Part shown: one piece after another, positions 8,342 to 16,475 of the stretch
How positions within the stretch are numbered: position 1 is the stretch's first letter
Layout: each line of letters starts with the position of its first letter
DNA from: an uncultured marine group I thaumarchaeote
GTDB lineage: Archaea > Thermoproteota > Nitrososphaeria > Nitrososphaerales > Nitrosopumilaceae
Direction: 5' to 3'
Length of the DNA: 55,938 nt
Assembly (NCBI GenBank): GCA_902608175.1
Contig: CACLNC010000002.1
Coordinates: forward strand, 1 to 55,938
Translations under genes and position numbers: made by a program
The notes under the pieces: model-generated
The model's input: only the letters and a program-made list of their open reading frames with translations
Databases searched by the model: none
What the model was told of the DNA's origin: nothing

Positions 8342-9091
8342 TCACCTGAAAAGATCTTCCTTCTCATCTCTGAGCATGCTAATTACATTTCCATTATTTG
8401 GTATAAACTTAAAATTTCTAATTATCGCCGCAGGACATTTTGTTGTTTTACCAGTGACAAGTTCAGCTGCAGCGCATAATTCATCAACAGATGATATTGC
8501 AGTAACACGCAATGTTTTCCCAAATGTATCTTGTTTTCCTTCATAAGATAAGATTGATTCCATTCCAGATACACCAATTGCATGATCTGTTTGACCCAAT
8601 CGAAATGGTCTTCCAAATGTATCAGAAATTAATACTGCAACTTTTTTACCAGTCATATCAAATATTTTTTTTCTGATATTTGATGCAGACTTATCAGGAT
8701 CTTTTGGTAATAACGTTGCATAACCTTTCTCAACATTACTTTCGTCAACACCAGCATTTGCACAAATAAACCCGTGATATGATTCAGTGATTAAAACACC
8801 ATTATTCATACGTACAATTCTGTTAGATTCAGAAAGAATCACTTCAACTAATTTAGGATCTTTTTGATATTCTGATGCAATGCCAGTTGCTAACTCTGAT
8901 GGAATTACCATGTTAAGATTAACAGTTCTTGATTCCTGCTTCGAGATAATTTTCTGTGAAATCACAATTACATCACCATCATTAATTGCTAATTTTGATG
9001 ATGCTAGTATGAGTACAGCAATGTTTTCCCCTGGTTGAACATCATGATCAATAGAAACAGGGATTACTTGTAGAGAAGTTTTATTAGACAA
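8342..9091 (-). CDS. cofE: Coenzyme F420-0:L-glutamate ligase
   Basis: 249 residues, typical length for archaeal CofE. It adds L-glutamate residues to F420-0 using GTP. Recognisable blocks are the N-terminal VQPGENIAVL region, GDVIVISQKIISKQE, and the central ISDTFGRPFRLGQTDHAIG motif that forms the nucleotide and metal site. The start is a TTG at 9091. Upstream by 43 bases is a HAD phosphatase and downstream by 9 bases a PHP esterase. cofG and cofH are 33 kb away in this window, so F420 synthesis genes are split. Confidence 0.95.
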   Translation of the reverse strand: MSNKTSLQVIPVSIDHDVQPGENIAVLILASSKLAINDGDVIVISQKIISKQESRTVNLNMVIPSELATGIASEYQKDPKLVEVILSESNRIVRMNNGVLITESYHGFICANAGVDESNVEKGYATLLPKDPDKSASNIRKKIFDMTGKKVAVLISDTFGRPFRLGQTDHAIGVSGMESILSYEGKQDTFGKTLRVTAISSVDELCAAAELVTGKTTKCPAAIIRNFKFIPNNGNVISMLRDEKEDLFR

Positions 9092-9134
9092 TTATGATAT
9101 ATGGAATGATTTTATTATTATATCTTAGTCAAAC

Positions 9135-9785
9135 TTACGCAACTGTTGCCAATTCTAACTGCAAATTATAATGACTATTAATTATAGGGATAATTTTTGA
9201 TAGATCCTTTTCTTCAAGAGTTTTAGTTGCCAGGTCTTTTACAATATCTTGTGCCCGATATGCAATTCCAAGCCCACATATATCAAATAATTTAATATCA
9301 TTTGCTCCATCAACAATAGCAACTATCTCATCCCTTTTTTCATTCCATTCTTCAATCTTAATCATGGATGATTTTGATTTATCAGAATCTACATTAATTG
9401 CTACGCCATCAAGCTTACCGTCTTTAAACAAAAGTTCATTTGAAAATATATGATCAAGTTCTAGTTCTTTCTTCAATCTATCAGTCATAATGGTAAAACC
9501 ACCAGAAACTGCCATGATTTTCCATCCGGCGGATTTTAATGTTTGACAAGCAACCTTTGCTCCTGTCATCATTGGCAAAGAATCAGCAACCTCCTTACAA
9601 GTTTCAATATCTAATCCTTTGAGAAGATTAACGCGTTTTCTGAGACCATCTTCCCAGTTAATTTTACCCTGAATTCCCTGCTTGGTAATTTCCCAAATCT
9701 CCTTTTCTCTGTTAATTTTTTCTGCTAAAACAGGTAAATATTCAGCGTCGTAAAGAACTCCCTCTACATCGAAAATAGCTAACAA
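9135..9785 (-). CDS. serB: HAD-IB phosphatase, phosphoserine phosphatase-like
   Basis: 216 residues with the HAD-IB motifs: IFDVEGVLYDAEYLP (motif I), MAVSGGFTIM (motif II Ser), a motif III lysine region and DGANDIKLF (motif IV). Motif I reads DxE rather than the usual DxD. The same change occurs in ThrH-type phosphoserine phosphatase/homoserine phosphotransferases. The probable role is the last step of serine synthesis, but another phosphometabolite is possible. The TTG start at 9785 puts the nucleophile Asp at residue 6, as expected. It leads the minus-strand group that includes cofE. Confidence 0.75.
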   Translation of the reverse strand: MLAIFDVEGVLYDAEYLPVLAEKINREKEIWEITKQGIQGKINWEDGLRKRVNLLKGLDIETCKEVADSLPMMTGAKVACQTLKSAGWKIMAVSGGFTIMTDRLKKELELDHIFSNELLFKDGKLDGVAINVDSDKSKSSMIKIEEWNEKRDEIVAIVDGANDIKLFDICGLGIAYRAQDIVKDLATKTLEEKDLSKIIPIINSHYNLQLELATVA

Positions 9786-9888
9786 TTGGTTTCTGCTTAC
9801 TTCAAAAAATTTGAATCATATAAAAGTTAAAAATAATATTTCAGATCGCATGCGGTAATAATAAATCACGGAACAAAAACAATTCATT

Positions 9889-10176
9889 ATGTCAGATGAA
9901 TTAGAACATAAGCATGAAGTGGAAGTTAAACAAAGAGAGGGTCGACAAAAATTACCAGACGATGTAAAGGATATACTAAAAGAAGGAGGCATGATGGACG
10001 AAAAGGGAAAATTGAAACTAAAGGGTGTTAGTCCAAAAATGTTGAAAAAAATGAAGCAGGAATATGTAGAGTGTCCTGTTCTTAAAAGTGATATTCATTT
10101 TGTCCAATGTTTTGTTTGCAAAAATTTCCAAAGTAGGGTTATGGGTAAGGTTCTTTGTAAAGGAGACCCTTTGTGA
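9889..10176 (+). CDS. Small Cys-containing hypothetical protein
   Basis: 95 residues. The N-terminal two thirds are very charged and helical (many Lys, Glu and His). The C-terminal 30 residues hold four cysteines arranged as CPVLKS...CFVCKNF...LCKG, which could bind a metal. No known family is recognised. Start ATG 9889 follows an AT-rich leader containing the palindrome CGCATGCG at 9847-9854. Its stop is 3 bases from the convergent 125-residue gene. Function unknown. Confidence 0.65.
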   Translation: MSDELEHKHEVEVKQREGRQKLPDDVKDILKEGGMMDEKGKLKLKGVSPKMLKKMKQEYVECPVLKSDIHFVQCFVCKNFQSRVMGKVLCKGDPL

Positions 10177-10178
10177 TT

Positions 10179-10556
10179 TTATAGATTTGAAGTTAATTTC
10201 TTAATATTATTAATTATATCAGACTTCTTCTCAAATGTTATTTCTGGCTCCATTGTAACAAAAACTGTTCTTTTCTTTGAGTAAACTACTATCTGAGTGA
10301 CTTTCTCTCTCTCAACATTAACAAATCGTACTTTACCGAGTTCATCATTGAATAATTCCCTCATTTTCCTTCTATCAGCAACTTGCTTACAAAATAGTTC
10401 TTCCTGCTTTTGGGATTCCAATGATGATTTTCCTTCCTTCATTATTCCTTCTACAATACTCCCTTTAAGATCAATAATTGCAGCAAATCTCATCTGCTCA
10501 TCCAAAGAAAGAATTTTTTCAACAATTTTAATTAATTCATCTTGTTTTAACGCCAT
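10179..10556 (-). CDS. Conserved thaumarchaeal protein, roadblock-like (possibly DUF6659)
   Basis: 125 residues. The pattern is an N-terminal helix, a strand with MRFAAIIDLKGSIVEG, a helix, and a strand pair around VTQIVVYSKKRTVFVTMEPE. This resembles a roadblock/LC7 or profilin-like alpha-beta domain and matches what I recall of thaumarchaeal DUF6659 proteins. The family name is from memory and not certain. Such small domains often act as dimerising regulatory modules. Start ATG 10556. Convergent with the Cys-containing small protein. Confidence 0.65.
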   Translation of the reverse strand: MALKQDELIKIVEKILSLDEQMRFAAIIDLKGSIVEGIMKEGKSSLESQKQEELFCKQVADRRKMRELFNDELGKVRFVNVEREKVTQIVVYSKKRTVFVTMEPEITFEKKSDIINNIKKLTSNL

Positions 10557-10634
10557 AATTCAAAAAATTTTACTTGGAATAAATATGTTTGAGTGATTTC
10601 TATAGAACATTCTAGATCATAAGAAAATTAAATA

Positions 10635-12101
10635 GTGAAGATTCCCATTAAAAATCACTTGGGAAAAGAGATAGGAATAACTGTATCAAAAGAAAATGAC
10701 TTTAGTGAATGGTTTACTCAAGTTGTGATTAAAGCTGAGCTTGCTGACTATGCACCAGTAAAAGGTTTGATTGTACTTAGACCTGATGGTTATTCAATTT
10801 GGGAGTCTTTGAAAATGTCATTAGATAAGAAATTGGCAAAAACAGGTCATAGGAATGGATTTCTACCTACACTAATTCCAGAATCTTTACTTTCAAAAGA
10901 AAAAAAACATTTTGCTGGATTCAATCCCGAAGTTTTTTGGGTAACACATTCTGGTGATTCTGAAATTGGTGACAGACTTGCATTACGCCCAACATCAGAG
11001 ACATTAGCATATTCACTTTTTTCAAAATGGATTAAAAGTTGGAGAGATCTTCCATTAAAAATTAATTTTTGGAACACAGCTCTTCGTGCAGAAATCAAAT
11101 CAACAAAGCCATTCTTGAGAACATCAGAATTTTTATGGCAAGAAGGTCATACTGTTCATTCAACAAAACAAGAAGCTGAACAAGAGGTTGCAGACATATT
11201 AGAGATTTATAAAAAAACTGTTGAAGAGGAGTTAGCAATTCCTGTAATTACTGGGAAAAAAACTGAACTGGAAAAATTTGTTGGTGCAGTTTATACATTC
11301 ACTATGGAATCATTAATGCCTGATGGAAAAGCACTGCAAATGGGCACGTCCCACTTTTTGGGACAAAATTTCTCAAAGCCATTCGATGTTAAGTTCTCAG
11401 ATAGTGATAATGTAGAGAACTTTGCTTGGCAAACCTCTTGGGGTGTATCATGGAGACTAATTGGTGGTATGATCATGTTACATGGAGATGATAATGGACT
11501 AGTTCTCCCACCAAGAGTTGCACCAATTCAAGTTGTTATAATTCCAATATACTATTCAGATAAAGATAAAGAGAATGTTATACAAAAGGCAACAGAAATT
11601 CATGATATATTAGAAAAAAATAATGTACGTGTAAAATTAGATGATAGAGACCAGGTAACACCAGGATTCAAGTTCAATGATTGGGAACTCAAAGGAATAC
11701 CATTAAGAATAGAGATTGGGCCTAAAGACATAGAGAAGAAAAAAGTTGTTCTTGCAAGAAGACATAATCGAGAAAAACATGACCAAGTGATTTCTGGCAT
11801 AGAAAAAATGGTATTATCAGAACTTGTATCTATTCACAATGACATGTTTGCTGATGCAAAAAAAATTCTTGATGGAAAAACTGTTACTGTTTGTACTTAT
11901 GTAGATTTCAAGTCTGAACTTGAGAAAGGAAGGATGATTCATGCACCAATATGCTCAAACCAACAATGTGAAGAGAAAATAAAAGAGGAAACTGGTGCTG
12001 ACGTTAGGGTTGTGCCAGAAAACTCTGATGATAAAACATTGAAATGCATTTACTGTGAAAAACAAAGTGAATCAATCCCACTTTTTGCACGTGGATACTA
12101 A
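10635..12101 (+). CDS. proS: Prolyl-tRNA synthetase, archaeal type
   Basis: 488 residues, the length of the compact archaeal/eukaryotic-type enzyme that lacks the bacterial editing insert. Class II motifs are visible: RPTSETLAY (motif 2 side), FLRTSEFLWQEGHT, and the C-terminal anticodon-binding domain ending in a zinc-linked block with CSNQQCEEKI and CIYCEKQ. It ends in tyrosine, as expected for this family. The start is a GTG at 10635 (MKIPIKNHLG). The stop codon abuts the 3' end of a tRNA-Val gene on the other strand with no spacer. Confidence 0.97.
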   Translation: MKIPIKNHLGKEIGITVSKENDFSEWFTQVVIKAELADYAPVKGLIVLRPDGYSIWESLKMSLDKKLAKTGHRNGFLPTLIPESLLSKEKKHFAGFNPEVFWVTHSGDSEIGDRLALRPTSETLAYSLFSKWIKSWRDLPLKINFWNTALRAEIKSTKPFLRTSEFLWQEGHTVHSTKQEAEQEVADILEIYKKTVEEELAIPVITGKKTELEKFVGAVYTFTMESLMPDGKALQMGTSHFLGQNFSKPFDVKFSDSDNVENFAWQTSWGVSWRLIGGMIMLHGDDNGLVLPPRVAPIQVVIIPIYYSDKDKENVIQKATEIHDILEKNNVRVKLDDRDQVTPGFKFNDWELKGIPLRIEIGPKDIEKKKVVLARRHNREKHDQVISGIEKMVLSELVSIHNDMFADAKKILDGKTVTVCTYVDFKSELEKGRMIHAPICSNQQCEEKIKEETGADVRVVPENSDDKTLKCIYCEKQSESIPLFARGY

Positions 12102-12176
12102 TGGATCCGAAGGGAGTTGAACCCTTGACCTCCGCAGTGTGAGTGCAGCATCCAAACCAGACTAGACGACGGATCC
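12102..12176 (-). tRNA. tRNA-Val, anticodon CAC
   Basis: A 75-base cloverleaf on the minus strand. The acceptor stem GGATCCG pairs with CGGATCC, discriminator A. The anticodon stem CTGCA/TGCGG closes the loop CTCACAC, anticodon CAC. The T arm is AAGGG TTCAACT CCCTT. The 3' CCA is not encoded and no intron is seen. A TATA-like element (CTAAATAA on the minus strand, 12197-12204) lies about 25 bases upstream of the 5' end. The 3' end touches the proS stop codon on the opposite strand. Confidence 0.95.
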
Positions 12177-12196
12177 AAATTAATTTTGGATATACA

Positions 12197-12204
12197 TTAT
12201 TTAG
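12197..12204 (-). promoter_or_regulatory. TATA-like box of tRNA-Val
   Basis: CTAAATAA on the minus strand, centred about 25 bases upstream of the tRNA-Val 5' end, the normal archaeal TATA position. Confidence 0.6.
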
Positions 12205-12227
12205 GCGTTAGAAAATTATCATGATGT

Positions 12228-12482
12228 ATGGGAAAAGACTGTGAACATTTTAGTGAAGAGAAAGATGTTTCACCAAATACTAGCGGTTGTGAAGAGTGTG
12301 AGAAGGAGAAAACACCATGGGTTGCAATCAGAATGTGTTTAACATGTGGTCATGTTGGTTGCTGTGATTCATCAGTTGGAAGGCATGCGACAAATCACTT
12401 CAAAGAGACAGGCCATCCTGTAATGGTCGCATTACCAACAAAATCATGGCGTTGGTGTTATGTTCATGAGGGATACTACTGA
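12228..12482 (+). CDS. UBP-type zinc-finger protein
   Basis: 84 residues that are essentially one ZnF-UBP domain. Zinc ligands are in CEECEKEK, MCLTCGHVGCC and the H-x-n-H pair of VGRHATNHFKETGH, followed by the typical WRWCYVHE end. In eukaryotic USP5 and HDAC6 this domain binds free ubiquitin C-termini. In prokaryotes the role is unproven. The ATG at 12228 is preceded by a short leader. The gene is only 5 bases from an M3 metallopeptidase, an arrangement that suggests a joint function; this is inference. Confidence 0.9.
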   Translation: MGKDCEHFSEEKDVSPNTSGCEECEKEKTPWVAIRMCLTCGHVGCCDSSVGRHATNHFKETGHPVMVALPTKSWRWCYVHEGYY

Positions 12483-12487
12483 TTATC

Positions 12488-14257
12488 ATGTCTGGCTACA
12501 AACTAGAAAAATGGAATCTCGATGAACTAATAAAAAATCCAACTAGAAATAATATTGATAAAAAACTTGCTGATATAGAAAAAAATGTAAAGCAGTTTGA
12601 GAAAGTAAAAAAATCTCTTAATCCAAAAATTTCGCCCACAAAATTTATGAAAATACTACATGATATTGAAAATATATCTGAAAAATCATCCAAGGTTGGT
12701 GGTTACGCCTCATTACGCTACTCTGAAAATACACAATCAGATGAAGCTACTGCATTACTATCAAAAATTTCCAAGTTTGGTGCTGATATTGAAAATAGAA
12801 TGCTTTTCTTCGATTTATGGTGGAAAAAGAAAATTGATGAAAAAAATGCTAGGCGATTAATGAAATTCACTGGTAATTTGACTGACTATCTTAGATTCAA
12901 GAGGCTTTTATCAAAATATTCACTTAGTGAACCAGAAGAAAGAATAATCAACACACTTGATGTTACTGGCTCTAATGCACTTGTAAAACTATATGATAAG
13001 ATTACCAACGCATACGTCTACGTTGTAACAATTAGTGGAAAAAAGAAAACAATGAACAGAGAACAGCTTACAACACTTGTACGAAGTAGTAATTCAAAGA
13101 CAAGAGAAATGGCATACAAGGTTTTGTTCTCGAAATACAATGAAAACAAAGGAGTAACTGGTGAAATTTATCAAAACATTGTTCAAAACTGGAGGGATGA
13201 AGGAATTGATATGAGAGGGTTTTCTTCTCCAATAACGATTAGAAATATTTCAAATGATATTGATGATAAGACAATTAACACATTACTTGATGTCTGTAAA
13301 AAGAATACTGGAATTTTTCAAAAATACTTTACTCAAAAGGCAAAATTAGTTGGTGTAAAAAAACTTCGAAGATATGATCTTTATGCCCCAACTAAATCAA
13401 AACTTAAACAGAAATCATATTCATATGATAATGCAATTAAACTAGTTCTTCAGTCTCTTGGAAAATTTAGCCCAATATTATCTGGTTATGCAAATGATGT
13501 GTTTAGAAAAAAACATGTTGATTCTGACATACGTCCTGGAAAAGCATCTGGTGCATTCTGTAGCACACCATCACCAAAAATAACTCCATATGTATTGATA
13601 AGCTATACAGGAAAATCTCGTGATCTATTCACACTTGCACATGAATTAGGTCATGCAGTTCATAGTATTTCAGCCTCATCTAACTCAATTTTAGTATCAC
13701 ATGCATCACTTCCATTAGCAGAAACTGCTTCCACATTCTCTGAATTACTTCTCTATGACAATTTATCTAATCTGGTCAAAGAAGAAGAGAAAAAAATGAT
13801 GTTATTAGAAAAAATTGATGATTTCTATGCAACAATTGGTAGACAGTCATTCTTTACTCTCTTTGAAATTGCTGCACATGAACAAATTGCTAAAAGTACA
13901 ACTGTGGATGAAATATCTAAAACATATCTACAAAATCTCAAAGAGCAATTTGGTAACTCTATTAACATTTCTGATGACTTTGGAATTGAATGGAGTTGTA
14001 TACCTCATTTTCATCATGCGCCATTCTACTGCTATTCATATGCATTTGGAAATCTATTATCACTTTCTTTATTTCAAAAATACAAAAAAGAAGGTAAAGA
14101 TTTTGCTCCTGCATATATTGGTATTTTATCGGCTGGAGGTTCTAAAAAAACTGAAAAATTACTTGATGAGTTCGGTATGGATATATCAAAAAAAGAATTT
14201 TGGCAAGATGGATTTGACTATATCAAAGAACAAGTAAACGTTTTATCTAAAATTTAA
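12488..14257 (+). CDS. M3-family oligoendopeptidase (PepF-like)
   Basis: 589 residues, normal for oligoendopeptidase F. The zinc site HELGHAVHS (HExxH) starts near residue 385, with the third-ligand helix around ETASTFSELL downstream and the C-terminal HHAPFYCYSYAFGNLL block of the family. The N-terminal half is all helical. These enzymes degrade short peptides in the cytosol, often below proteasome or protease products. There is no signal peptide. It is tightly coupled (5-base gap) to the UBP zinc finger. A GC-rich hairpin follows the stop. Confidence 0.93.
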   Translation: MSGYKLEKWNLDELIKNPTRNNIDKKLADIEKNVKQFEKVKKSLNPKISPTKFMKILHDIENISEKSSKVGGYASLRYSENTQSDEATALLSKISKFGADIENRMLFFDLWWKKKIDEKNARRLMKFTGNLTDYLRFKRLLSKYSLSEPEERIINTLDVTGSNALVKLYDKITNAYVYVVTISGKKKTMNREQLTTLVRSSNSKTREMAYKVLFSKYNENKGVTGEIYQNIVQNWRDEGIDMRGFSSPITIRNISNDIDDKTINTLLDVCKKNTGIFQKYFTQKAKLVGVKKLRRYDLYAPTKSKLKQKSYSYDNAIKLVLQSLGKFSPILSGYANDVFRKKHVDSDIRPGKASGAFCSTPSPKITPYVLISYTGKSRDLFTLAHELGHAVHSISASSNSILVSHASLPLAETASTFSELLLYDNLSNLVKEEEKKMMLLEKIDDFYATIGRQSFFTLFEIAAHEQIAKSTTVDEISKTYLQNLKEQFGNSINISDDFGIEWSCIPHFHHAPFYCYSYAFGNLLSLSLFQKYKKEGKDFAPAYIGILSAGGSKKTEKLLDEFGMDISKKEFWQDGFDYIKEQVNVLSKI

Positions 14258-14263
14258 TAATGT

Positions 14264-14306
14264 GGGGCTGGCAGTCGGAGCCATTCCAACTGCCAGCTTG
14301 TTCCCC
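14264..14306 (+). ncRNA. GC-rich stem-loop, candidate structured RNA
   Basis: In a very AT-rich intergenic region, GCTGGCAGT (14267-14275) pairs perfectly with ACTGCCAGC (14289-14297). The stem continues past a C/A mismatch as GGA/TCC closing a GCCAT loop. An outer GGG/CCC pair (14264-14266 and 14304-14306) is separated by a bulge. A T-loop-like stretch GGTTTGAATC follows directly. In this genome background such GC enrichment usually marks structured RNA. It is not a tRNA and I cannot assign an RNA family. It could also serve as a 3' end of pepF mRNA. The strand is a guess. Confidence 0.45.
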
Positions 14307-14404
14307 AACGGTTTGAATCGATGTCAATTTTTCCCAATCTATTTGTGATTTAAACGTTTTACAATGATAGTAATGTTAATAATTTAATAGAAATTCTTGG
14401 GATT

Positions 14405-15904
14405 GTGTTAAAAATTGCTGTGATATTAGTAGTATGTATAATTGGAATGTTTTGTATTGTTGACGTTTATGCTCAAGAAATGAAAAAAGCTACGTATCAA
14501 GAAAATGTACAAATTATCTATGATCAAGCCATAAACAATGAGATTACTGCATCAATAACCCTAGAAAGTACAAGTAACTTAGAAATGAGAATATCAGATG
14601 AAGTTGAACAAAAAATAATTGAAAATGATTTGATTCAATCTATTGTATTTACTAATCATGGTGAATGTGTTCTAGGTGTATTTGATGAATCATGTATTAT
14701 GATTAATTTTGCATTAGAGGACTTGAAAATTGTATTAGCTGAAGAAATTGAGAAAGAGAAAGAAGCTGGAGTTGGAATTAGAGCAATTCAAAATGGAAGT
14801 AAAGAACTTGGAGATGAATTAATTGATTATATTAATAATGAACTTGGTATGAATACGGAATATAATTCTGTATTCATACATACTTCAGGAGAAGCTAGTA
14901 ATGTACTAGAAACTTCTGGTGCTGTTAGTGGGCGTGGATCTGTTTCTGTTGTATATACTATGCCAAAACAATCAACTGACTTTATTTTTCCAGATTTAGC
15001 AGGAAATTTGATACCAAGAATTATTAGAGATTCTGGTGGATTTTATGATGTTGCAAAACAACTGTCAGAAGAAACTGGTTCTGAAATATCATTTAGTATG
15101 ATTCCACAAGTAAACAATATGTTCTATTCATTAAAAGTTTCTAAAGTATATTCAAATTATACTCCAGATTTTCAGAGATTTGAAATTATTGATCCAATGC
15201 AATATCTTAATGTAAACGAAATTAAGAGATCCAGTTATTTTTCAGGTGGATTCTACCCATTGAATTCTTTGATACAAGTTGTAGTTGTAACTAATGTACC
15301 CATAACAATTGAATCAATCTCTACTAACGAAATAAAAAAAATAACTTCTGTTGAAGATATATCAACAAATGGTTTTTTCATTGAATCAAATACTGGTAAT
15401 AATATTGATGCCCGATACTTGTTTGGTTTGAATGAAAGCGTTATGCAAAATGAATTAACTATGAAATTGGTTACATTAGACGAGAATGGGTCTACCGAAA
15501 TTAAATCAAATGAAAATCTTGGTGGTGGCTGTCTAATTGCAACTGCAGCATTTGGTTCTGAAATGGCACCACAAGTTCAATTCCTAAGAGAACTTCGTGA
15601 CAATACTGTATTACAAACACAATCAGGTACAAGCTTTATGACTGGATTCAACCAATTCTATTACTCGTTTAGTCCAGCAGTAGCAGATCTTGAAAGAGAA
15701 AATCCAGTCTTTAAGGAAACTGTAAAACTAACACTAACTCCACTACTTACATCACTTACGCTTCTCAACTATGTTGACATTGATTCAGAAAGTGAGATGC
15801 TTGGATATGGAATTGGAATTATACTATTGAATATTGGAATGTACTTTGTGGCACCAGCAGTACTTGTAATTAATTTGAAAAAGATTCTAAGACTAAAGAA
15901 TTAA
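14405..15904 (+). CDS. Secreted/membrane protein with CFI-box-like C-terminal domain
   Basis: 499 residues. Starts at GTG 14405 with a signal peptide (hydrophobic 4-20, VYAQ cleavage region). The large middle part is beta-rich and extracytoplasmic with no recognised domain. Near the C-terminus comes GGGCLIATAAFGSEMAPQV followed by FLRELRDNTVL, which matches the archaeal/bacterial CFI-box-CTERM module. Two hydrophobic helices then end in a basic tail (LKKILRLKN). It is probably anchored at the cell surface. The last 12 bases overlap the convergent pdaD gene. Function unknown. Confidence 0.75.
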   Translation: MLKIAVILVVCIIGMFCIVDVYAQEMKKATYQENVQIIYDQAINNEITASITLESTSNLEMRISDEVEQKIIENDLIQSIVFTNHGECVLGVFDESCIMINFALEDLKIVLAEEIEKEKEAGVGIRAIQNGSKELGDELIDYINNELGMNTEYNSVFIHTSGEASNVLETSGAVSGRGSVSVVYTMPKQSTDFIFPDLAGNLIPRIIRDSGGFYDVAKQLSEETGSEISFSMIPQVNNMFYSLKVSKVYSNYTPDFQRFEIIDPMQYLNVNEIKRSSYFSGGFYPLNSLIQVVVVTNVPITIESISTNEIKKITSVEDISTNGFFIESNTGNNIDARYLFGLNESVMQNELTMKLVTLDENGSTEIKSNENLGGGCLIATAAFGSEMAPQVQFLRELRDNTVLQTQSGTSFMTGFNQFYYSFSPAVADLERENPVFKETVKLTLTPLLTSLTLLNYVDIDSESEMLGYGIGIILLNIGMYFVAPAVLVINLKKILRLKN

Positions 15905-16444
15905 AACTGCTGCAGCAAAGACAGTGGTCCAACGACCTTTTTTGTCACCCTTCGCTGTCTGTGTAATGTTTTTAGTTTTGTAAATTTTCCCAGAAATTGT
16001 CCATTGTTGTCTTTTTTCATCCCAGTCTTTATCTATATCAAATGGAATTCCTAAAGATGAAGCAAGCATTTGTGCTGCAATGTCTTCAGCATAATCACCA
16101 GCAACACTTTCATTCTTACCAAATGCATCGTATTCAGAAAGATATCCATATTTTGAACGATCTTTTGGTTGCGCAACTCCAACAGATGCAGAGATTAATC
16201 TTTGTGGTTCATTAGTTTGGTTTCTAGAATATATTGTAAAAAGCACTTGACCAGGTTTTATCAGTTTCAATCCATCTTTTCTTGAAATCAATTTTGCTTT
16301 TGGCGGAAATATACTAGATATTAGAACAATATTTGTACCAGCAATTCCAGCATCACGTAAAGCATATTCAAAACTTGTTAGTTTATCCTCAGCTACTCCA
16401 ACACCTTTAGTTAAAAATAATTTTTTTGCGACTAAATCTAGCAT
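15893..16444 (-). CDS. pdaD: Pyruvoyl-dependent arginine decarboxylase
   Basis: 183 residues. It self-cleaves at a Ser-Ser bond in VLISSIFPP (residues 43-44) to make the pyruvoyl cofactor, then converts arginine to agmatine for polyamine synthesis. The block SASVGVAQPKDRSKYGY and the conserved glutamate region DYAEDIAAQML support the family. Length fits archaeal enzymes. The 3' end overlaps the convergent CFI-box gene by 12 bases. It lies 31 bases downstream of a peroxiredoxin gene on the same strand. Arginine itself would come from the argG-lysW-lysX-argC group at the far end of the window. Confidence 0.93.
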   Translation of the reverse strand: MLDLVAKKLFLTKGVGVAEDKLTSFEYALRDAGIAGTNIVLISSIFPPKAKLISRKDGLKLIKPGQVLFTIYSRNQTNEPQRLISASVGVAQPKDRSKYGYLSEYDAFGKNESVAGDYAEDIAAQMLASSLGIPFDIDKDWDEKRQQWTISGKIYKTKNITQTAKGDKKGRWTTVFAAAVLIL

Positions 16445-16475
16445 TCTTCAATTTCAAAACAGATGAATTTATACT

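Noticed and set aside
9847-9854. CGCATGCG palindrome upstream of the 95-residue gene
   Set aside because: Only 8 bases long with no second copy; not enough to call an operator.
14264-14325. Possible tRNA because of the stem and the T-loop-like GGTTTGAATC
   Set aside because: No acceptor, D arm or anticodon arm of normal size can be formed, and the T-stem has a mismatch.
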